Below, in pieces: positions 23,311 to 32,112 of a stretch of 36,404 nt of DNA. The stretch's first letter is position 1, and each line of letters begins with the position of its first letter. Both the position numbers and the translations under genes were made by a program. Location of the stretch: positions 1 to 36,404 of the forward strand of contig JAISKC010000089.1 in NCBI GenBank assembly GCA_031261345.1. The letters run 5' to 3'. The notes under the pieces were generated by a model. That model was not told the origin of the DNA, ran no database searches, and worked only from the letters and a program-made list of their open reading frames with translations. Source of the DNA: Eubacteriales Family XIII. Incertae Sedis bacterium (GTDB taxonomy: Bacteria; Bacillota; Clostridia; Peptostreptococcales; Anaerovoracaceae).

Positions 23311-24246
23311 ATGATAAGAAGTATCAAAAAAGTTGTTGGACTCACTATAAAGAAGATATTTGATCCTTATTTCGCGGGCGGAGCGGCGGAGGTTTCCTTT
23401 TTTCTCCTCCTGTCGCTGGTGCCGGTTTCGATATTGCTTGCTCAGATTTTGGATCTTTTTACCCTATCGCTGGAGGCGACGAGGGGCGTTCTCACGGACT
23501 ATCTTTCAAGTGATGTGATGAATGTCATATTGCCGCTTTTGGAGTACAATCCATCGAGTGCCTTGGGCGTCTTCATGCTCATTCTTGCAATTTGGGCAGG
23601 TAGCAAATTTTTGGTAACGCTGATGCGCATATGCAACTATGCTTATCACGGTGGCTCACCCTTCACAAATCCGGTTGCCGGCTACATAAGGGAGAGAATC
23701 AGAGCCCTTCTTACCGTATTACTGGTCGTTGTCACAATCGTCTTGGCGCTGTATATCCTGGTCTTTGGTGAGGAACTAGTGAAGGTTGCATTGAAATATG
23801 TGAATTCGGTCTTGGGGATCGACTACAATATTTCGACCGTATGGTACGTGATCAGGTGGATTATTGCCCTCATCGTGTTTTTCTTCGTCATTTCATCGCT
23901 CTACTATGTGCTACCGAGAAGGCATATCGGCTATTCCGACTATGTGGTTCGCAGTAGATGGCAGACGGTAAAGAACATTTTAAAAGCGTGGATCAGAGTG
24001 AATATCGACGGATACAAGATGATATTGCCCGGGGCTCTTTTTGCGACGCTCACCACGGTGGGCGCGACTTATGGGTATGCGTTCTACATGAGGCATATCG
24101 CTTCCGGAGGCTTCAATATACTATACGGCGGACTCAGTTCGATAATATTTTTGCTACTGTGGTTTTACCTGATTGCGTTCTTGCTCATCGTGGGTATACA
24201 GCTGAACGCCTCGATAGTAGAGTCAAAAAAGGTAGCGGTGCTATAG
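23311..24246 (+). CDS. YihY/BrkB family inner membrane protein
   Basis: 311 residues with about six membrane helices, typical of the YihY/BrkB family. The N-terminal FDPYFAGGAAEVSFFLLLSLVPVSILLAQ carries the conserved A..A.F.L.S..P segment, and the end has YGGLSSIIFLLLWFYLIAFLLIVGIQLNA. These proteins are often annotated as ribonuclease BN by old error; some are linked to envelope or ion functions, and the substrate is unknown. The start ATG 23311 follows GATGGAG. Confidence 0.9.
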   Translation: MIRSIKKVVGLTIKKIFDPYFAGGAAEVSFFLLLSLVPVSILLAQILDLFTLSLEATRGVLTDYLSSDVMNVILPLLEYNPSSALGVFMLILAIWAGSKFLVTLMRICNYAYHGGSPFTNPVAGYIRERIRALLTVLLVVVTIVLALYILVFGEELVKVALKYVNSVLGIDYNISTVWYVIRWIIALIVFFFVISSLYYVLPRRHIGYSDYVVRSRWQTVKNILKAWIRVNIDGYKMILPGALFATLTTVGATYGYAFYMRHIASGGFNILYGGLSSIIFLLLWFYLIAFLLIVGIQLNASIVESKKVAVL

Positions 24247-24305
24247 CGTCATTGCAAGTGTAACGAAGCAATCCAATAGATTGCCGCGCTGCGCTCGCAA
24301 TGACG
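24247..24305. repeat. Paired inverted copies of the dispersed palindrome
   Basis: CGTCATTGCAAGTGTAACGA onward and, facing it, ATTGCCGCGCTGCGCTCGCA then ATGACG. The outer ends CGTCATTGC/GCAATGACG are exact inverted repeats, so the whole can form one long hairpin just after the yihY-like stop, perhaps acting as a terminator or mRNA-end stabiliser. Confidence 0.85.
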
Positions 24306-24341
24306 GGAAGTATAAGTAATAAGTAAAAGGGAGGGTTAGTA

Positions 24342-26129
24342 ATGACTTTGAATTCAAATATTGAGAAGATAGACTCTTGGCTTTCGCAGGAAGGGCTTGA
24401 TTCTGAGATAAGGGAAGAGCTTGCGGATCTGAAGAAGAGGTTTGAAGAAAACCCGCGAGACGCTGAGCTCGCCGACGAGATAAACGATAGGTTTTATCGC
24501 GAACTGGAGTTCGGCACCGCCGGAATCAGAGGCATTTTGGGTGCTGGTCCAAACAGGATAAGCGTCCACACAATCCGGAAAATCTCGCAGGGATTTGCCA
24601 ACAAAATATTGGAGGATGCGAGGGCAAAGGGTATCGCTGAGCCGTCCATCGTCATCGCTTACGACAACAGAAAGAATTCGGACTTGTTCTCATTTGAGTC
24701 GGCGTTGGTATTTTCTGCAAACGGCATCAAAACATTTCTCTTCGACATGCTTTCTGCGACGCCGCTTCTTTCATTTTCCGTACCCTACCTTAAGGCGGAC
24801 GCGGGAGTCGTCGTAACGGCGAGCCACAATGCGAAGATATACAACGGTTACAAGATATATGACAATACGGGTTGCCAATGCATGCCCGATGAGGCGTCGA
24901 GGGTGGCAAATCACATTGACGCACTTGACCTCTGGACGGACATAAGAACCACCGCCGGAAAATACACAGGCACGCTCGCCGAGAGAAAATTACTGGCCGA
25001 AAAAGAAGAACCGCTGCTTCATATCATCGGGGAGGAAATTCAGGACGTATATTTGGAGAAGGTGTTGGCCGAATCCAAAACGCCCGGGGCTTTGGCAGAC
25101 ATAAGCATCGTCTACACGCCGCTCCACGGTGCGGGCAATGTGCCGGTCAGAAAGGTGCTGAAGGACGCGGGAATAAAGAGACTCGACGTGGTCAAGGAGC
25201 AGGAACTTCCGGATCCGGAGTTCACGACCTGTCCCGAGCCAAATCCCGAAAAACTCGAGACGCTGAAACTCGCACTTCTGCTCTGCGAAAAGCTGAAAAA
25301 CGAGGGGGCGGCCCCTGATTTGCTCATCGGAACGGATCCTGACAGCGATAGGGTCGGCGCCTGCATCTTTCACGAGGGAGACTATGTGAGGCTATCCGGC
25401 AATCAGGTGGGAGTGCTCATTTTGGACTACGTGATAAGCGCAAGGGAGCGGGATGGCACGTTGGATTGCCGCGCTACTCTCGCAATGACGCCGCTCTTCG
25501 TTACTACTATCGTGTCCACGCCCATTACTGAAAAAATGGCCGAAAAGCACGGTATCGAAACCATGAAGGTCCTCACGGGATTCAAGAATATTGGAAATGT
25601 TATGAATGCCATAGACAAGGAGGGCGGCCTCGACAGATACGTGTTCGGCTTTGAGGAAAGTTGCGGCTATCTCACGGGTACCTACGCGAGGGACAAGGAC
25701 GCCGTGGACGCGAGCCTCATACTCTGCGAAATCGCGGGCGTGCTGAAAAGGGACGGCAAAACCGCGATAGACAGACTTGAGGAAATCTATGAGGAATACG
25801 GGTATTATCTCGATGGGTTGAGCGAATTCATCAGGCCCGGGGAGAAGGGCATGCACGAAATTTCCGCCATCATGAAGAGCCTCAGGGGCGAGGAGATAAA
25901 GTCGGTTTTCAGCTCTGAAATCGTGAAAATCACCGACTATTTGAACGATGAGGTATACACCTCGGACGTCATGGAATTTGACCTCGCTGACGGCTCAAAA
26001 GTGCTTGCCAGACCGTCAGGAACGGAGCCAAAACTGAAAATTTACTATACCGGCGTAGGAAAAACCGAAAAAGATGCAAAAAACAGCATAGAACGCATGA
26101 AGTCAGAGATGAAAAATTTCATCGGATAG
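24342..26129 (+). CDS. pgm: Phosphoglucomutase/phosphomannomutase
   Basis: 595 residues, RBS GGGAGGG. The alpha-D-phosphohexomutase family is clear: the FGTAGIRGILGAGPNRI start, the phosphoserine loop VVTASHN (Ser161; the usual SHNPK is SHNAK), metal site GTDPDSDRVG (Asp332-334-336), sugar-binding GFEESCGY and the C-terminal RPSGTEPKLKIYY. It interconverts hexose 1- and 6-phosphates, feeding wall and glycan precursors, in keeping with manA next door. Residues 374-383 (LDCRATLAMT) are encoded by an in-frame copy of the dispersed palindrome, in a stretch where relatives have a short loop before the VVTTIVST-like segment; here it reads PLFVTTIVST. All key residues remain, so it is probably functional. 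Confidence 0.95.
   Translation: MTLNSNIEKIDSWLSQEGLDSEIREELADLKKRFEENPRDAELADEINDRFYRELEFGTAGIRGILGAGPNRISVHTIRKISQGFANKILEDARAKGIAEPSIVIAYDNRKNSDLFSFESALVFSANGIKTFLFDMLSATPLLSFSVPYLKADAGVVVTASHNAKIYNGYKIYDNTGCQCMPDEASRVANHIDALDLWTDIRTTAGKYTGTLAERKLLAEKEEPLLHIIGEEIQDVYLEKVLAESKTPGALADISIVYTPLHGAGNVPVRKVLKDAGIKRLDVVKEQELPDPEFTTCPEPNPEKLETLKLALLLCEKLKNEGAAPDLLIGTDPDSDRVGACIFHEGDYVRLSGNQVGVLILDYVISARERDGTLDCRATLAMTPLFVTTIVSTPITEKMAEKHGIETMKVLTGFKNIGNVMNAIDKEGGLDRYVFGFEESCGYLTGTYARDKDAVDASLILCEIAGVLKRDGKTAIDRLEEIYEEYGYYLDGLSEFIRPGEKGMHEISAIMKSLRGEEIKSVFSSEIVKITDYLNDEVYTSDVMEFDLADGSKVLARPSGTEPKLKIYYTGVGKTEKDAKNSIERMKSEMKNFIG
25463..25490 (+). repeat. Dispersed palindromic element inside pgm, in frame
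   Basis: GGATTGCCGCGCTACTCTCG followed by CAATGACG matches the intergenic copies at 23198 and 24276 with one or two differences. It is read as part of LDCRATLAMT in phosphoglucomutase without a stop or frameshift. Confidence 0.85.
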
Positions 26130-26143
26130 GGTATTATATAGGT

Positions 26144-27046
26144 ATGGAACCATTATTCTTTGTTCCTTTTTTTGAGGAAAAACATTGGGGAGGGTCGAAC
26201 CTCGCTTCATATTTCGGAAAGTATCCGGAGGGTATCAGGATCGGTGAGAGCTGGGAGGTTTCGCCTGTGCAATACCGCCAGACTTTTGTTCGCAGTGGTG
26301 AGTTTGCCGGCAATATGGTTTCGGAGCTTTTCAAAAGAAATCGTGAGCTGTTCGGCATAGATACGCCTTACTTCCCGTTTGTCATCAAAATTCTTGATGT
26401 GGACAGCCAGTGTCCGGTCATGATTCATGGCGGTGGTATGAAAAACGACGCAGGTCAAACCGAGGGTTTGTACGTCATACGTGCGGAGGAGGGTTCCCAC
26501 ATTATCGCCGGTACAAAGTTGGACAACAGTCTGGAGCTGTTCAATGCTATTGCGCAGGAGACCATCATGGACAGTGCCGATGTCATAGAGACGAAGAAGG
26601 GGGACTGCTTTGTCGTTCCTGCGGGTGTGCTTCACTCAATCGGGGCTGGGCATATCATCTATGAGATAAGTTCGCCGCTTCGGGAGTCGTCTCAGATCTA
26701 TGATTGGGGCAGGTATAGCGAAAACAATATTGAAAGCGTGCTTGATTCATTCAAGTTTGGCAAAACGATAGGGAAGGCAGAGAGAAAAGAGCTTCTGCCT
26801 GGTGTAACGAGACTCATTAGGAGCGAACTGTTTTCTCTTGACGAGATAGATGCGACCGTTGAGGTGAAGGGAAAGAGTAGCGGTGTGTTCAATGTCTACA
26901 CGGCGCTCGGGCGAGGTGTGGTTACAGTGGAGGATTCCTCCTACAAATACAATTCTGGCGACACCTTCATCATTACTGCAAACACGGAAGAGTGGACACT
27001 GACCGGCGGAACGCTACTGAAAGCCTACCCGCCACTACAGATATAG
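26144..27046 (+). CDS. manA: Mannose-6-phosphate isomerase, class I
   Basis: 300 residues, similar in length to the short Bacillus-type ManA enzymes. Motifs: KHWGGSNLASYFG, IGESWEVS, FPFVIKILDV, and the zinc ligands His in MIHG, Glu in QTEG and His in GVLHSIG. YEISSPLRESSQIYDWGR is the conserved substrate region. The usual QVHPDD motif reads MIHGGG here, so the Gln ligand is replaced, which may alter metal binding. It interconverts mannose 6-phosphate and fructose 6-phosphate. It starts 14 bases after pgm, forming a sugar-phosphate pair. Confidence 0.9.
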   Translation: MEPLFFVPFFEEKHWGGSNLASYFGKYPEGIRIGESWEVSPVQYRQTFVRSGEFAGNMVSELFKRNRELFGIDTPYFPFVIKILDVDSQCPVMIHGGGMKNDAGQTEGLYVIRAEEGSHIIAGTKLDNSLELFNAIAQETIMDSADVIETKKGDCFVVPAGVLHSIGAGHIIYEISSPLRESSQIYDWGRYSENNIESVLDSFKFGKTIGKAERKELLPGVTRLIRSELFSLDEIDATVEVKGKSSGVFNVYTALGRGVVTVEDSSYKYNSGDTFIITANTEEWTLTGGTLLKAYPPLQI

Positions 27047-27076
27047 ACGAGATAAGGACTAAGAAAGGGAAAAGTA

Positions 27077-28237
27077 ATGACATACAAAATAGCTACTTTG
27101 AATAAGATTTCGGGTAAGGGCATGAGCCTTCTTACTGACCAATATGAGGTGATAGATGACCCCAAAGGCGCTGACGGCATCATAGTCAGAAGCCAAGACA
27201 TGCACGAGATGGAGCTGAAGAAACCACTGCTTTCAATCGCGAGAGCAGGAGCCGGATACAACAATATTCCCGTGGAAGCCTGTACGGAGAAGGGCATCGT
27301 CGTATTCAACACCCCGGGCGCCAACGCAAACGGTGTGAAGGAACTCGTGATTGCTGGACTCCTCTTGGCGGCGAGAAATATCCCCGAAGCCCTCGACTGG
27401 GCAAAGACGCTGGGAAAGGACGCCGCTTCCGTTGTCGAAAAGGGAAAATCGAAGTTTGCAGGCGAAGAACTTCAGGGAAAGGTCCTCGCGGTAATAGGAC
27501 TCGGAGCCATAGGCGTGCTCGTCGCGAACGCAGCTGAAAATCTTGGAATGAAGGTCGTGGGTTTCGACCCCTACCTCTCGGTCAAGGCGGCTCATGACCT
27601 GTCCCCGAGCGTCCGCATCTTCGATAAGCTCGAGTCGCTGCTTCCTCATGCGGACTATGTTACCATTCACGTGCCGGCGTCAAAAGACACGAACGGCATG
27701 ATCAATTATGAAGTCATAGACGCGATGAAGAACAAGGCGGTTTTGCTGAATTTCTCGCGGGACAAGCTCGTCGATACGGAAGGCCTCAAGAGGGCATTGG
27801 CCGAGAAGAAGCTAAGGCTCTATGTTACCGACTTCCCGATTGACGACATCGTGGGTTTGAACAACGTTTTGCTCATTCCTCATCTGGGCGCGTCGACGAA
27901 GGAGTCCGAGGAAAACTGCGCGGTCATGGCGGTCGAGCAGACTGTGGACTATATCGAGCACGGCAATATTGAGAATTCGGTGAATTTCCCTGCGGTGTCG
28001 ATGGGTCTGCTTCCGGAGGGCGTTTCGAGGGTAATAATCATACATAAGAATGTCCCGGGGACTATTGGGCTTCTATCGGGGGCCATTGCGGAGCTCGGTT
28101 TCAATATTGAGAATCTCACGAACAAGAGCAAGGGTGAGTATGCCGTCTCCGTTTTGGATATTCACGCTAAGGTGAAGAAGCCTGAGATTCTTGCGGCAAT
28201 AGATTCTGACGACATCATTTCCGTCAGAGTGATATAG
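27077..28237 (+). CDS. serA: D-3-phosphoglycerate dehydrogenase
   Basis: 386 residues, a short-type SerA with a C-terminal ACT domain. NAD motif GLGAIGVLVANAAENLGMKVVGFDP, conserved YVTIHVPASKDTNGMI, LLIPHLGASTKESEENCA carrying the catalytic His, then the ACT-like end VIIIHKNVPGTIGLLSGAIAELGFNIENL. The usual NxARG motif is LNFSRDKLVD. It oxidises 3-phosphoglycerate in the first step of serine synthesis; the ACT domain may give serine feedback. AAAGGGA precedes the start. It is the first gene of serA-serC-apgM. Confidence 0.95.
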   Translation: MTYKIATLNKISGKGMSLLTDQYEVIDDPKGADGIIVRSQDMHEMELKKPLLSIARAGAGYNNIPVEACTEKGIVVFNTPGANANGVKELVIAGLLLAARNIPEALDWAKTLGKDAASVVEKGKSKFAGEELQGKVLAVIGLGAIGVLVANAAENLGMKVVGFDPYLSVKAAHDLSPSVRIFDKLESLLPHADYVTIHVPASKDTNGMINYEVIDAMKNKAVLLNFSRDKLVDTEGLKRALAEKKLRLYVTDFPIDDIVGLNNVLLIPHLGASTKESEENCAVMAVEQTVDYIEHGNIENSVNFPAVSMGLLPEGVSRVIIIHKNVPGTIGLLSGAIAELGFNIENLTNKSKGEYAVSVLDIHAKVKKPEILAAIDSDDIISVRVI

Positions 28238-28239
28238 AT

Positions 28240-28307
28240 GGATTGCCACGCTACGCTCGCAATGACAGAGTAAAAAATTCGTCATTGCGAGCAGAGCGAA
28301 GCAATCT
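28240..28307. repeat. Paired inverted palindromes between serA and serC
   Basis: GGATTGCCACGCTACGCTCG, then CAATGACA, faces CGTCATTGCGAGCAGAGCGA, then AGCAATCT. The two copies are inverted relative to each other and can fold into one long hairpin in the serA-serC mRNA, where they could affect processing or relative expression. Confidence 0.9.
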
Positions 28308-28330
28308 ATAGGTGATATAGGAGAAATAAT

Positions 28331-29416
28331 ATGGGTGATAGAGTTTACAATTTTTCGGCAGGTCCTTCGATGCTTCCTATTGAGGTGCTGAAGAGCACGG
28401 CTTCGAGCATGCTTGATTATGAGGGTTCGGGCATGTCCGTCATGGAGATGAGCCATAGGTCAAAGCCGTATGAAAAGATAATAAAGGATGCCGAGACAAA
28501 CTTGAGAAAGCTGATGGATATTCCTGATGATTACGACGTGCTGTTTTTGCAGGGAGGAGCTACGCTTCAGTTTTCTGCGATACCGCTCAACCTGCTGACT
28601 TCCGGTGGTAAGGCCGACTATTTAGTAACGGGTTCATGGGCTGACAAGGCGTATAAGGAGGCGACAAAATTTGGAGATATAAAGGTGATCGCCTCGTCAA
28701 AGGATGCAAATTACACCTATATTCCGAAGGTTTCCAAAGAGGATATCAGACCTGACGCTGACTATGTTCACGTTACAAACAACAACACCATTTACGGTAC
28801 GAGAATCCCCTATGTGCCGGATACAGGGGATATTCCGCTCGTTTCCGACTTTTCTTCGTCTATTTTGTCGGAGAAAATCGACGTGTCCAAATACGGGCTG
28901 ATATACGCGGGTGCACAGAAGAACATCGGACCCGCCGGTATGACTATAGTCATTATCAAAAAGGAGCTTGTAGGCAAGGCACCGGCAAGCGTTCCGACAT
29001 ATCTTGATTACAAGATCCACGCGGACAACGGCTCTATGTACAATACTCCTCCCGCTTGGTGCATCTATGTTGCAGGCGAGGTATTCAAACTTCTGCTCGC
29101 GAAGGGCGGTGTAGAAGCGATGGAGAAGCTGAACAGGGAAAAGGCGGCGAAACTCTACGATTACATCGATGGTAGCAGCCTCTATACGGCGGTCGCAAGA
29201 GAGGAAGACCGCTCGCTGATGAATGTGGTATTCATCACGGGCAATGAGGAGCTTGACAAGACGTTTGTAGCGGAAGCCAAAGAGGAGGGGCTCGTGCAGT
29301 TGAACGGACACCGCTCTATCGGAGGCATGAGGGCAAGCATTTACAACGCCATGCCGATGGAAGGTGTGGACAAATTACTGGACTTTATGAAGAGATTTGA
29401 AGAGAAATACGACTAA
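28331..29416 (+). CDS. serC: Phosphoserine aminotransferase
   Basis: 361 residues, RBS AGGAG. The start VYNFSAGPSMLPIEVL is diagnostic; PLP lysine Lys197 is in AGAQKNIGPAGM, with GSGMSVMEMSHRSK, LFLQGGAT, NNNTIYGT and the C-terminal NGHRSIGGMRASIYNAM. It converts 3-phosphohydroxypyruvate to phosphoserine, the second step of serine synthesis. Its stop is directly followed by the ATG of apgM, so the two are tightly coupled. SerB is not in the window. Confidence 0.97.
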   Translation: MGDRVYNFSAGPSMLPIEVLKSTASSMLDYEGSGMSVMEMSHRSKPYEKIIKDAETNLRKLMDIPDDYDVLFLQGGATLQFSAIPLNLLTSGGKADYLVTGSWADKAYKEATKFGDIKVIASSKDANYTYIPKVSKEDIRPDADYVHVTNNNTIYGTRIPYVPDTGDIPLVSDFSSSILSEKIDVSKYGLIYAGAQKNIGPAGMTIVIIKKELVGKAPASVPTYLDYKIHADNGSMYNTPPAWCIYVAGEVFKLLLAKGGVEAMEKLNREKAAKLYDYIDGSSLYTAVAREEDRSLMNVVFITGNEELDKTFVAEAKEEGLVQLNGHRSIGGMRASIYNAMPMEGVDKLLDFMKRFEEKYD

Positions 29417-30691
29417 ATGAAATATTTTGTTTTAGTGCCCGATGGGGCAGCTGATAGACCGAATGAGAATGGTGATACGGCTTTGAGTATTGCCGATATA
29501 AGCCATATCAACGGTGTCGCAAAACGTGGTCAGGTGGGCCTCGTTCAGACGATACCAGAGGGTATCAAACCTGGAAGCGACGCGGCGAACCTTGCTGTGC
29601 TCGGCTATGACCCCCGCACGGATTTGACGGGGCGTTCACCGCTTGAAGCCGTGAGCATGGGCGTTTCTATGGCGGACAAAGACGTGTCTTTTCGGACAAA
29701 TCTCGTAACGCTCAGCGGCGATGGGGACTACGAAGATTTGAGGATAATTGACCACAGCTCGGGTGATATCACCAGTGCGGAGGCAAAAGTTCTTATCGAA
29801 TACATAGATGAAAAGCTCGGAGGCGGAGATCCTGCAAATGAGGGACGGCTCCATTTCTATTCGGGTGTGAGTTATCGTCATGCACTCATCGTTTCGGACG
29901 GGGCAAGAACAGAAAGCGGCGTTGGCGATGTCTTTTCTGATTATACCGATTATCGTCTGACACCGCCGCACGACATACTTGAGAAGAGAATAGGGGATTA
30001 CTTGCCCGCGGAAAGTAGCGAGGCTTATATTTTGGCGTTGATGAAAAGGTCGTATGAATTGCTGAAGGATCACCCTGTCAATCTTGATCGAATCAAAAGG
30101 GGGCTGAATCCCGCAAATTCCATTTGGATTTGGGGCGAGGGTATCAGACCGAGGTTTTCAAAGATGTCTGAGAAGTATGACATCACGGGAAGTGCCATTT
30201 CGGCTGTCGATCTCGTCAAGGGTATCGGCATACTCGCAGGGCTTGACGCGGTCTATGTAGAGGGCGCAACGGGAACGCTTGAAACCGATTTTGGTGCAAA
30301 GGGGCTCGCTGCAATCAAGGAATTTGACAAGGGGAAGGACTTCGTATTCGTCCATGTCGAGGCACCGGACGAATGCTCACATCAGGGTTCTACGAGGGAC
30401 AAGATACTTGCCTTGGAGCTCATTGATAGAGAAATATTCGCACCGGTCCTGTATTACCTTCAGGAAAAAAAGAGAGAAGCTGGCGAGGATTACAAGATAC
30501 TCGTTTTGCCGGATCACAGGACTCCGGTGGAGATACGGACACATTCGTCCGAGCCGGTTCCGTATGTACTGTTTGATAGCAGGATAGAGAGCATGAACGA
30601 AGAAAATGCTTTCACGGAGCGTTCCGCTGAAACCGGTCGGGGCTTCTCGTCGGGTGCGGAGCTTGCCGATTGCTTCTTTTCGAAAGGATAA
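29417..30691 (+). CDS. apgM: Cofactor-independent phosphoglycerate mutase, archaeal type (ApgM family)
   Basis: 424 residues, about the archaeal-type iPGM length. It has the metal-binding start FVLVPDGAADRP, the catalytic serine region IKPGSDAANLAVLGYDP, TGRSPLEA, DVSFRTNLVT, FVHVEAPDECSHQG and VLPDHRTPVEIRTHSSEPVPYVLFD, all alkaline-phosphatase superfamily motifs. It interconverts 2- and 3-phosphoglycerate. Placed immediately after serC, it may balance the 3-phosphoglycerate supply for serine. Some bacterial members act as alternative homoserine kinases, which the asd gene elsewhere in the window would also make useful; sequence alone does not decide. Confidence 0.9.
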   Translation: MKYFVLVPDGAADRPNENGDTALSIADISHINGVAKRGQVGLVQTIPEGIKPGSDAANLAVLGYDPRTDLTGRSPLEAVSMGVSMADKDVSFRTNLVTLSGDGDYEDLRIIDHSSGDITSAEAKVLIEYIDEKLGGGDPANEGRLHFYSGVSYRHALIVSDGARTESGVGDVFSDYTDYRLTPPHDILEKRIGDYLPAESSEAYILALMKRSYELLKDHPVNLDRIKRGLNPANSIWIWGEGIRPRFSKMSEKYDITGSAISAVDLVKGIGILAGLDAVYVEGATGTLETDFGAKGLAAIKEFDKGKDFVFVHVEAPDECSHQGSTRDKILALELIDREIFAPVLYYLQEKKREAGEDYKILVLPDHRTPVEIRTHSSEPVPYVLFDSRIESMNEENAFTERSAETGRGFSSGAELADCFFSKG

Positions 30692-30703
30692 CAGAGGGAA
30701 ACT

Positions 30704-32107
30704 ATGGTGGGGATTGCTAAAGCTAAAGATACAGATACATTAAGGCATTACACAAGGGGACGTTTCGTTTGTGTAATGAAGAATTACACAAACGAAACGT
30801 CCCTGTGTGGAATATTGTGCCTGTGTATGCTCATTCTGTCTATTGCGCCCATGTTTGCGGGGGTTTCTTTCGCGGAAGAAGATTTTTCTGTGCCACCTGA
30901 GATAAAGTCTGCATCGGCAATAGTGATGAAGTCCGATACCGGTCAGGTGCTTTACGAAAAAGAACCGGACATTGCGGCATATCCTGCTAGCATTACGAAA
31001 ATAATGACGGCTCTTCTCGTGCTTGAAAAGTTGCCGCTCGATCAGGTGCTCACGATGGATGAAGAGGTCGAGGCGGTGAACGAGGCGCAGATATATCTCA
31101 GAACCGGAGAAGAAATCACCGTTAGGGATCTCCTCTACGCTATGATGCTCGCCTCGGCGAACGATGCGGCGGTCGCCTTGGCAAAGGGCGTGAGCGGTAG
31201 CGTGCCGAATTTCGCAGCGGAAATGAATGCGAAAGCAAAAGAAATAGGAGCTACGGCCACAAATTTTGTCAATCCAAACGGACTTCCCGATCCCGCTCAT
31301 GTTACGACCGCACGGGACTTTGCTCTCATTACTAAAGAAGCGATGAAAAACGATTCCTTCAGGCAGATAGTACAGTCGGGCGAATACACGATACCGAAGA
31401 ACAACAAAAATTGGGAAAGAAGGGTCGTCAACACTCACGAGCTACTCTTTAGCTATCCTGGCACAAACGGAGTCAAAACAGGCACGCTCGACGACACGAA
31501 AACTCTCGTTACGAGCGCGAACAGAGATGGGAGAGAACTCATCGTCGTGGTCATGGGAGGCACTCCTTACAATAGGGACGTCTACACGGATACCGAAGCG
31601 CTTCTGAACTATGGATTTTATGGGTTCACCGATGTTCAGCTCTTTACTCCTGATGTATGTAGCGCAGATATTGCCGTCACGAAGGGGCAGCAGGAAAAGA
31701 CCTCTTTGGTTGTCAAAAAACCCGTTATCGTATGCCTGCCGAACGCGAGTGTGGGTCAGATAACATACGCGTATGATGTACCGGAAAGCGTAGCCGCTCC
31801 GGTTGAGAAGGGCGCAAAGATCGGGAAGGTGAAGGCTATGCTCGGGGAGACACAGCTTGCCGAGCGCAATCTCATAGCTGACGCGGGCGTGGCAAAGACA
31901 CTGAACCTCTTCGAAAGGGCTGGACTCGAAACCGATTCTGTTGTAACTATCATCAAGATCATAGCGGCTGTTATCATCTTGATAATAATAATATTCATCA
32001 TAGTACTAATAAGGGCGAGAAGAGACAATATCAACCGCAGGACAAAGCGTATGCGTTGGGGCAAGGCGAGTGCCATTCAGGTCAAAAGGGTGAAGAGGAT
32101 AAAGTAG
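30704..32107 (+). CDS. D-alanyl-D-alanine carboxypeptidase (penicillin-binding protein 5/6 family)
   Basis: 467 residues from ATG 30704, which has a modest AGAGGGA RBS; an in-frame ATG at 30776 has no RBS and lies in a hairpin. Active-site motifs of the S11 peptidase family are intact: Ser96-x-x-Lys in SITKIMTALL, SAN at 151-153 and KTG at 258-260 (GVKTGTLDD). A C-terminal DacF-type beta domain is followed by a membrane helix (VVTIIKIIAAVIILIIIIF) and a basic tail. It trims the terminal D-Ala of peptidoglycan side chains at the outer membrane face. The first ~35 residues are unusual: a 21-bp perfect inverted repeat encodes part of RGRFVCVMKNYTNETSLC before the hydrophobic signal core. Confidence 0.93.
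   Translation: MVGIAKAKDTDTLRHYTRGRFVCVMKNYTNETSLCGILCLCMLILSIAPMFAGVSFAEEDFSVPPEIKSASAIVMKSDTGQVLYEKEPDIAAYPASITKIMTALLVLEKLPLDQVLTMDEEVEAVNEAQIYLRTGEEITVRDLLYAMMLASANDAAVALAKGVSGSVPNFAAEMNAKAKEIGATATNFVNPNGLPDPAHVTTARDFALITKEAMKNDSFRQIVQSGEYTIPKNNKNWERRVVNTHELLFSYPGTNGVKTGTLDDTKTLVTSANRDGRELIVVVMGGTPYNRDVYTDTEALLNYGFYGFTDVQLFTPDVCSADIAVTKGQQEKTSLVVKKPVIVCLPNASVGQITYAYDVPESVAAPVEKGAKIGKVKAMLGETQLAERNLIADAGVAKTLNLFERAGLETDSVVTIIKIIAAVIILIIIIFIIVLIRARRDNINRRTKRMRWGKASAIQVKRVKRIK
30751..30809. repeat. Perfect 21-bp inverted repeat inside the carboxypeptidase 5' end
   Basis: GGGACGTTTCGTTTGTGTAA(T) at 30757-30777 and its exact complement at 30783-30803 surround a five-base loop GAAGA. Pairing extends outward to 30751/30809 with one mismatch and one G-T. 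It looks like a REP- or MITE-type stem-loop inserted near the gene start. It is not related to the GGATTGC element. Confidence 0.9.
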
Positions 32108-32112
32108 GCGAT

